DNA of 11,250 bases from Synergistaceae bacterium. Its GTDB lineage: Bacteria > Synergistota > Synergistia > Synergistales > Aminobacteriaceae. The notes under the pieces are model-generated. The model searched no databases and had not been told where the DNA came from. It saw nothing but the letters and a program-made list of their open reading frames with translations. The translations under genes were made by a program, and so were the position numbers. This document shows positions 7,295 to 11,250 of this stretch, piece after piece (position 1 is the first letter of the stretch; each line of letters starts with the position of its first letter). The stretch lies in contig WRBZ01000014.1 of assembly GCA_009784305.1 (NCBI GenBank), positions 1 to 11,250 of the forward strand. The letters are read 5' to 3'.

Positions 7295-8038
7295 CTAACG
7301 GGCGGCAGTCAACCCATCCAATGTGTAAGCCTTTTTAAGCTCTTCCGTATATTCCCCATTTTCATCGTATATGTAAAGCGGAGGCTCTATTGTTGTTCCT
7401 ATCCCGCCATTTTTTACCGCTTCAAGCAGAAACACTGAAGCTGCCCTTTCGGGTTTTGGGTGAACATAACGCATCCTTTTGGGTTGAAATTCATTATTCA
7501 CGAGCAAGCTCAATAATTCAGCCACACGGTTTGCGGTGAATACACAATAGAATCGTCCTTTGGAGCGTAAAAGCCAACGAGCTGCCGCAACCACCTCGTC
7601 AAGCCTGCAAGCCGTTTCCTGCCGTGCCGCCGCTTCTGCAAACCTTGTGCTCACCCTGCCGCTCTCCAAGCTTTTATAAGGAGGGTTTACTATTACTCCT
7701 TCGTAGCTTTGCGCCTCTATTGAACGATAATTTCTTATGTCGAACTCTAAAAAGTTCACTTGGGAGGAAAGTTCATTTTCTATCGTGTTCAGTTTTGCCA
7801 GTTCAACTGCCTCTTTTTGTATTTCAAAACCTGTCACGCTCATATTTGCAAACCTTTTGGCGAGCAGCAGCGATACCGCTCCCGAAGCGGAGCCAAGCTC
7901 GGCAAATCTGATCTTCCGGGTTCTTGAAAAAAACGGAAAAGCAGCCAGAAGAACGGTGTCTACGTTTACACGAGCTCCCGTTTTTGGCTGCCATAGTTTT
8001 AATATTCCGAAAAGTATGTCGTCCCTGCTGGATGTCAT
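7295..8038 (-). CDS. trmN6: tRNA1(Val) adenine-37 N6-methyltransferase-like protein (COG4123, TrmN6/YfiC family)
   Basis: A 247-residue class I S-adenosylmethionine-dependent methyltransferase. Residues 1-30 (DDILFGILKLWQPKTGARVN, then VDTVLLAAF) match the family's typical opening, which reads like GRIHIYQPKDGYRFSLDA-type sequences. SAM-binding motif I is FAELGSASGAVSLLLAKR at about 45-62. The acidic motif II residue is in VTGFEIQ. The catalytic NPPY tetrad is N118-Y121, as in enzymes that methylate the exocyclic amine of adenine. The family's known member modifies A37 of tRNA1(Val) to m6A. The start codon overlaps the stop of the upstream aminotransferase gene in an ATGA arrangement (8038-8035), which points to translational coupling. 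It is the last gene of its row and ends with TAG at 7297-7295, facing hom. The methyltransferase family and N6-adenine chemistry are well supported. The exact tRNA target is inferred, and a related RNA or protein methyltransferase remains possible. Confidence 0.8.
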   Translation of the reverse strand: MTSSRDDILFGILKLWQPKTGARVNVDTVLLAAFPFFSRTRKIRFAELGSASGAVSLLLAKRFANMSVTGFEIQKEAVELAKLNTIENELSSQVNFLEFDIRNYRSIEAQSYEGVIVNPPYKSLESGRVSTRFAEAAARQETACRLDEVVAAARWLLRSKGRFYCVFTANRVAELLSLLVNNEFQPKRMRYVHPKPERAASVFLLEAVKNGGIGTTIEPPLYIYDENGEYTEELKKAYTLDGLTAAR

Positions 8039-9171
8039 ACCTGTTCAAGGTAGTTTTTAATTAGATCGACAACCCTGTCCACATCCGAATCGCTCATTGC
8101 CGGGAATAACGGTATGGATATCTCGCTTTGGTACATTGCTTCAGTTTTAGGAAACATCCCTTCTTTATAACCGAACTGCCTGCGGTAATAAGGCTGCAAA
8201 TGGACAGGGACATAATGCACCTGCACCCCTAAACCGTTTTCTTTCAGATGGTTGAATAATCCAAGCCTCTTGTCCGGATCCACAAATATCATGAAAAGAT
8301 GCCATCCGTGTCCTTCGTGATATGGCTGCAATCTTAAATGGGGCGTGCCGTCAAGCTTTTTAAAGTAAAGGCTTGCAAGCTCCCTCCTGCGTTCCATGAA
8401 CTCCGGCAGCTTTTTCATCTGACTAAGCCCGAGAACGCACTGAATATCCGTGAGGCGGTAGTTATATCCCAACTGCTGCATCTCCCCGTACCATCCGAAA
8501 GAAGCGTTTTCAGCGAACTCGTATTCTTTCGCATCCTTCGTTATTCCGTGAGTGCGAAATAGTTTCATACTCTTTGCGTAATCGGGGTTGTTCGTCGTTA
8601 CCATTCCGCCTTCTCCGGTCGTAATGGGCTTCACGGGATGAAAACTGAAAGCCGTCATATCAGCTTCGCATCCAACCTTCACACCGTTTCTTTCCGCTCC
8701 GAGCGCCTGACAGCCGTCTTCTATGAGTACGGCGTTCCACTTATCGGCGATTGCTCTAAACGCGCCGATATCGACGGGATATGCCGCAAAGCTCACCGGA
8801 ACTATAACTTTTACATCGCCCGTCATTTTACTTTCGACTTCTTTTGGGTCAAGGCAACATGTTTCAAGCGTAATATCCGCAAATACCGGCTCCGCGCCGA
8901 CGTACAGCATTGAGTTTGATGTCGCGGCAAAAGTCATGGGGACAGTCAATCCCTTGTCTCCCGCCTTCAGCCCCGCCGCATACATGGCGGCATGAAGCGC
9001 AGCAGTTCCGTTTGAGAAAGCTACGGCGTATTTTGCCCCAACATATTCCGCTACGGAATTTTCAAAACGCTCTACCATTGGCCCCTGGCTCAGCCAATCG
9101 CTTTTCAGAACCTTAACAACCTCGTTTATATCGTCATCACTGATCCATTGACGCCCATAAGATAAGTACAT
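8035..9171 (-). CDS. pseC: PseC-like PLP-dependent sugar aminotransferase (DegT/DnrJ/EryC1/StrS family)
   Basis: A 378-residue PLP enzyme. It opens with YGRQWISDDDINEVVKVLKS and has the cofactor-binding SNGTAALHAAMYAAGL (about 54-70), PMTFAATSNSMLYVGAEPVF, the Asp of IEDGCQALGA, and FSFHPVKPITTGEGG carrying the Schiff-base lysine K181. LGYNYRLTDIQCVLGLSQMK and GVQVHYVPVHLQPYYR follow, then the EISIPLFPAMSD end. The HPVKPITT context and the GVQVHY...PYYR stretch are most like PseC, which transfers an amino group from glutamate to C4 of the keto sugar made by PseB on the way to pseudaminic acid (flagellin or surface glycan). No other pse gene is in the window, so the pathway is inferred and another UDP-4-keto sugar is possible. 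The gene begins 2 bp after the tadA stop and its TGA overlaps the trmN6 ATG. A GAGAG lies about 9 nt before the start. Confidence 0.82.
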   Translation of the reverse strand: MYLSYGRQWISDDDINEVVKVLKSDWLSQGPMVERFENSVAEYVGAKYAVAFSNGTAALHAAMYAAGLKAGDKGLTVPMTFAATSNSMLYVGAEPVFADITLETCCLDPKEVESKMTGDVKVIVPVSFAAYPVDIGAFRAIADKWNAVLIEDGCQALGAERNGVKVGCEADMTAFSFHPVKPITTGEGGMVTTNNPDYAKSMKLFRTHGITKDAKEYEFAENASFGWYGEMQQLGYNYRLTDIQCVLGLSQMKKLPEFMERRRELASLYFKKLDGTPHLRLQPYHEGHGWHLFMIFVDPDKRLGLFNHLKENGLGVQVHYVPVHLQPYYRRQFGYKEGMFPKTEAMYQSEISIPLFPAMSDSDVDRVVDLIKNYLEQV

Positions 9172-9173
9172 GG

Positions 9174-9656
9174 TTATTTTCTCTCACGCCTTTCTTTAAA
9201 AAAGTCAACGAGAAGAGCCCTGCTCTCCCCGGCTAAAATACCGCCCGTTATTCTACAGCGATGATTAAGCCTCGAATCGTTCAGGATATTATACAACGTT
9301 CCCGCCGCGCCTGCTTTCGGATCAACGCACCCGAAAACAACACGGCTTATGCGGGATAGAACTATCGCTCCCGCGCACATCGGGCACGGTTCAAGCGTTA
9401 CGTAAAGCTCACAGTCGGATAAATTCCATCTGTCAAGAATCTGACATGCATTCCTTATGACATTCATCTCCGCATGGGCTGTCGGGTCGATACTCTTTTT
9501 ATTCCCATCCGCGGATATAATTATTCTATTATTTATTGATTCCTGTCCTTTTATTCTTTGCACAATGACAGCTCCGACCGGAACATCACCGCGCTTTGAG
9601 GCTTCAATTGCATAACTTACAGCTACGCTCATAAATTCTATATCATGGTTTATCAT
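9174..9656 (-). CDS. tadA: tRNA-specific adenosine deaminase (A34 to inosine)
   Basis: A 160-residue zinc-dependent deaminase that converts A34 of tRNA-Arg(ACG) to inosine. The zinc site is complete: H61 and the proton-shuttle E63 in DPTAHAEMNVI, and C91 and C94 in LEPCPMCAGAIV. The spacing equals that of the well-known E. coli enzyme. The N-terminal DVPVGAVIV strand and the LNHRCRITGGILAGE tail also fit. The stretch between VIVQRIKG and DPTAHAE (about 40-60) is slightly unusual. The same frame stays open up to an ATG at 9764. That version would add 36 residues unlike any TadA, run through a palindromic repeat and overlap livF by 44 bp. The ATG at 9656-9654, preceded by AAGAG at 5 nt, is therefore preferred. 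It is followed 2 bp later by the aminotransferase gene, so it is probably co-transcribed. Confidence 0.93.
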   Translation of the reverse strand: MINHDIEFMSVAVSYAIEASKRGDVPVGAVIVQRIKGQESINNRIIISADGNKKSIDPTAHAEMNVIRNACQILDRWNLSDCELYVTLEPCPMCAGAIVLSRISRVVFGCVDPKAGAAGTLYNILNDSRLNHRCRITGGILAGESRALLVDFFKERRERK

Positions 9657-9670
9657 AGCATCTCTTAATT

Positions 9671-9698
9671 GCGGGATGCCGCTCTCGGCGTCCCCTAC
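9671..9698. repeat. REP-like palindrome between livF and tadA
   Basis: GGGATGCCG (9673-9681) and CGGCGTCCC (9686-9694) form a 9-bp stem with one G-T pair and a CTCT loop on the plus strand. On the minus strand, which is the transcribed one, the same position is a C-A mismatch. Read on the minus strand the setting is TGTAGGGG...ATCCCGCAATT, much like short palindromic units scattered through many bacterial genomes. It fills much of the 64-bp gap between livF and tadA and could act as an mRNA processing or partial termination site within the row. No T-run follows it, so it is not a standard terminator. Confidence 0.5.
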
Positions 9699-9720
9699 AA
9701 CGTCTCGCAAGGCGCGACAC

Positions 9721-10428
9721 CTACTCCCCAAGATATGCCTTTCGTATATCAGGATCAAGCGCAAGTTCTTCGCCGCTGCCGGTACGGGTCACTCTTCCCG
9801 TTTCCATCACGTACCCTCTATCGCTTATTGCAAGAGCTTGTGTAGCATTCTGTTCCACAAGCAGGACTGTTACACCTGATTCACGTACCCTTAATAAGGT
9901 CTCAAACAGAGATTCGACTAACATTGGGGCAAGCCCTAAAGAAGGCTCGTCAAGAAGCAGCAGTTTAGGCTTGCTCATCAGCGCGCGTGTTATGGCAAGC
10001 ATTTGCTGCTCCCCGCCTGATAGAGTCCCTGAGCGCTGGGACAACCTTTGTCTCAGGACGGGAAAAAGGGAAAAACAGTATTCCATGTCCTGTTCTACGG
10101 ACTCCTTATCATTTTTATCGCGCAGCCATGACCCCATAACAATATTCTCCATTACCGAAAGGGAAACAAATAAACGCCTGCGTTCAGGAACTATAGCGAT
10201 GCCATTTTTTACCGTTTCATCGGTTTGTCTTGGCATTGGGTGCCCATTGAACGTTATTGAGCCTGACGAGTAAGGGACTACGGAGGAAATAGTCCACATG
10301 AGCGTTGACTTCCCCGCTCCATTCGCTCCCACGACCGATACGATCTCACCGTTTTTCACATGCAGGGAAACATCATGAAGCGCGTGAACAGCTCCGTAAA
10401 ATACATTTATATCCTTTACTTCAAGCAT
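9721..10428 (-). CDS. livF: Branched-chain amino-acid ABC transporter ATP-binding protein LivF
   Basis: A 235-residue ABC ATPase, one of the two nucleotide-binding subunits (LivF, with LivG) that drive uptake of leucine, isoleucine, valine or related compounds through LivH/LivM. Motifs: the A-loop area NVFYG (Y11), Walker A GANGAGKST (34-42, K40), the signature LSGGEQQM (136-143), and Walker B LLLLDEP with D160 and catalytic E161. The LLVEQNATQALAISDRGYV segment and the C-terminus DIRKAYLGE are typical of LivF rather than LivG. The length is normal. The start ATG is 3 bp after the stop of the upstream hybrid kinase gene; an AGGAG lies 12 nt before it, inside that gene's end, slightly long in spacing but workable. 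The other transporter subunits and the binding protein are not in the window on this side, and tadA follows. Substrate could also be urea or amides, which use related transporters. Confidence 0.92.
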   Translation of the reverse strand: MLEVKDINVFYGAVHALHDVSLHVKNGEIVSVVGANGAGKSTLMWTISSVVPYSSGSITFNGHPMPRQTDETVKNGIAIVPERRRLFVSLSVMENIVMGSWLRDKNDKESVEQDMEYCFSLFPVLRQRLSQRSGTLSGGEQQMLAITRALMSKPKLLLLDEPSLGLAPMLVESLFETLLRVRESGVTVLLVEQNATQALAISDRGYVMETGRVTRTGSGEELALDPDIRKAYLGE

Positions 10429-10431
10429 ACG

Positions 10432-11250
10432 TTATATGATCTCCTGGAATAAGTGTTCAATCAACTCCGACGCCTCATCATATTCAGCCATCAGAATATG
10501 TTTCGATATGTTTCCGATAATGGCGGCGTCCTTCGCGTTCGCTGATTCTTGCAGTTCATCAATAGCTCTGTCAATCGCTGCGGTATTCATGTTTTCAATC
10601 TCAGCCTTCAGTTTTACAAGCCCGGACATAAATACTTTCGGATCCTTGGGTTCTTTACTTTCATTCTTGCTATCCCTGTATGTTGATAGAGCATTATCTA
10701 TTCTTTTGAGCAGCGCCTCCAAAGCGGTTAAAAACTGGGCGTTGTGCGCGTTAATGTAAGCTAAATCTTCCTGTTTACCGGCCATCTCCAACGCATGAGC
10801 AGCATCTGACAGTTCGCCTGCGCCAATGCTGATTGAGGCTCCTTTTATCGCGTGGACATGAATTGTATACAAGTGTAAGTTATCGGTTTCCAAACATTGC
10901 AGAATTGTATTCATCCGGTTAATGCCATCCTCATAAAACGTGGTAAGGGTTTCCAGATAATACTCCATTGTACCGCCTGTAAGGGCAATGCCTTTATTTA
11001 CGTCAAGCCCTTCAATCTCAATATCTGTCTCTATTTCCCGCTCAGGCGCCGTTACGGATACACTGATTTCCGCCAGATTTTTCTGTTTATTTCTCGGTAT
11101 CCACTTTTCCAAAACTGCGTTCAGCTTGACGGTATCTATCGGTTTAGACAGATAATCGTCAAATCCGCTCTTCAAAAACATTTCTCTCATGCCGGAAACA
11201 GCGTTGGCCGTCAGCGCGACAATCGGCAGACTCCGATAAAACGGGTTCAT
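10432..11250 (-). CDS. Hybrid histidine kinase, C-terminal part (receiver end and Hpt), cut by the window edge
   Basis: 272 residues are visible, open to the edge. The first codon in view happens to be ATG, but it lies inside a receiver domain (RSLPIVALTANAVSG), so the gene certainly starts outside the window. Visible parts are the receiver's last third with its switch Thr (ALTANA) and Lys (LSKPI), a linker, an Hpt domain (about 90-195 of the visible part) with acceptor His at visible position 133 in HVHAIKGASISIGA, a charged linker (SKNESKEPKDPK), and a helical tail ending in MAEYDEASELIEHLF. It aligns along its whole length with the C-terminus of the other hybrid kinase in this window, with 31 of 45 identical residues from PIVALTANA to LEKWIP by eye. 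It should pass phosphate from a receiver Asp to His and on to a separate regulator not seen here. livF follows after 3 bp. Confidence 0.9.
   Translation of the reverse strand: MNPFYRSLPIVALTANAVSGMREMFLKSGFDDYLSKPIDTVKLNAVLEKWIPRNKQKNLAEISVSVTAPEREIETDIEIEGLDVNKGIALTGGTMEYYLETLTTFYEDGINRMNTILQCLETDNLHLYTIHVHAIKGASISIGAGELSDAAHALEMAGKQEDLAYINAHNAQFLTALEALLKRIDNALSTYRDSKNESKEPKDPKVFMSGLVKLKAEIENMNTAAIDRAIDELQESANAKDAAIIGNISKHILMAEYDEASELIEHLFQEII

Noticed and set aside
7264..7307. Inverted repeats GCCCGT/ACGGGC and CTGCC/GGCAG around the trmN6 stop
   Set aside because: The loops are long, the arms overlap the coding end, and no T-run follows, so I do not call a terminator.
10432..11250. Stand-alone protein starting at the ATG at 11250
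   Set aside because: This ATG lies within a receiver domain, which needs the missing upstream part including the acidic pocket and phospho-acceptor Asp.

Overview
The window (11,250 bp, mid-GC) comes from a bacterial chromosome. A cytoplasmic hybrid kinase with a fused Hpt domain, a second paralogous one, a c-di-GMP HD-GYP regulator, a branched-chain amino-acid ABC ATPase and a PseC-like sugar aminotransferase together suggest an anaerobic, possibly gut-associated bacterium of the Synergistota or Spirochaetota type. That placement is inference from gene style only; no rRNA or other marker is present.

Left part (129-1376, minus strand): a glycerate 2-kinase of the MOFRL family, divergent from everything up to 7142. 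Middle part (1467-7142, plus strand): three tightly spaced genes that read as one operon. They are a receiver/HD-GYP response regulator, a 1182-residue PAS-GAF-PAS-HisKA-HATPase-pseudoreceiver-receiver-Hpt hybrid kinase, and a short homoserine dehydrogenase. The likely logic is a phosphorelay (kinase to receiver to Hpt to the separate HD-GYP regulator) that sets c-di-GMP breakdown, with a threonine/methionine pathway gene carried on the same transcript.

Right part (11250 down to 7295, minus strand): a co-directional row of five genes with gaps of -4 to 64 bp. These are the C-terminal end of a second hybrid kinase (cut by the window edge), livF, tadA, a pseC-like aminotransferase and trmN6. 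It meets the homoserine dehydrogenase gene head-on across a 152-bp gap.

Both intergenic gaps long enough to hold anything (7143-7294 and 9657-9720) contain palindromic elements that look like dispersed bacterial repeats. The two hybrid kinases are clear paralogues in opposite orientation. They share a helical tail beyond the Hpt domain, and each lies directly upstream of an amino-acid metabolism or transport gene. No RNA gene, CRISPR array, transposase or phage gene was seen.
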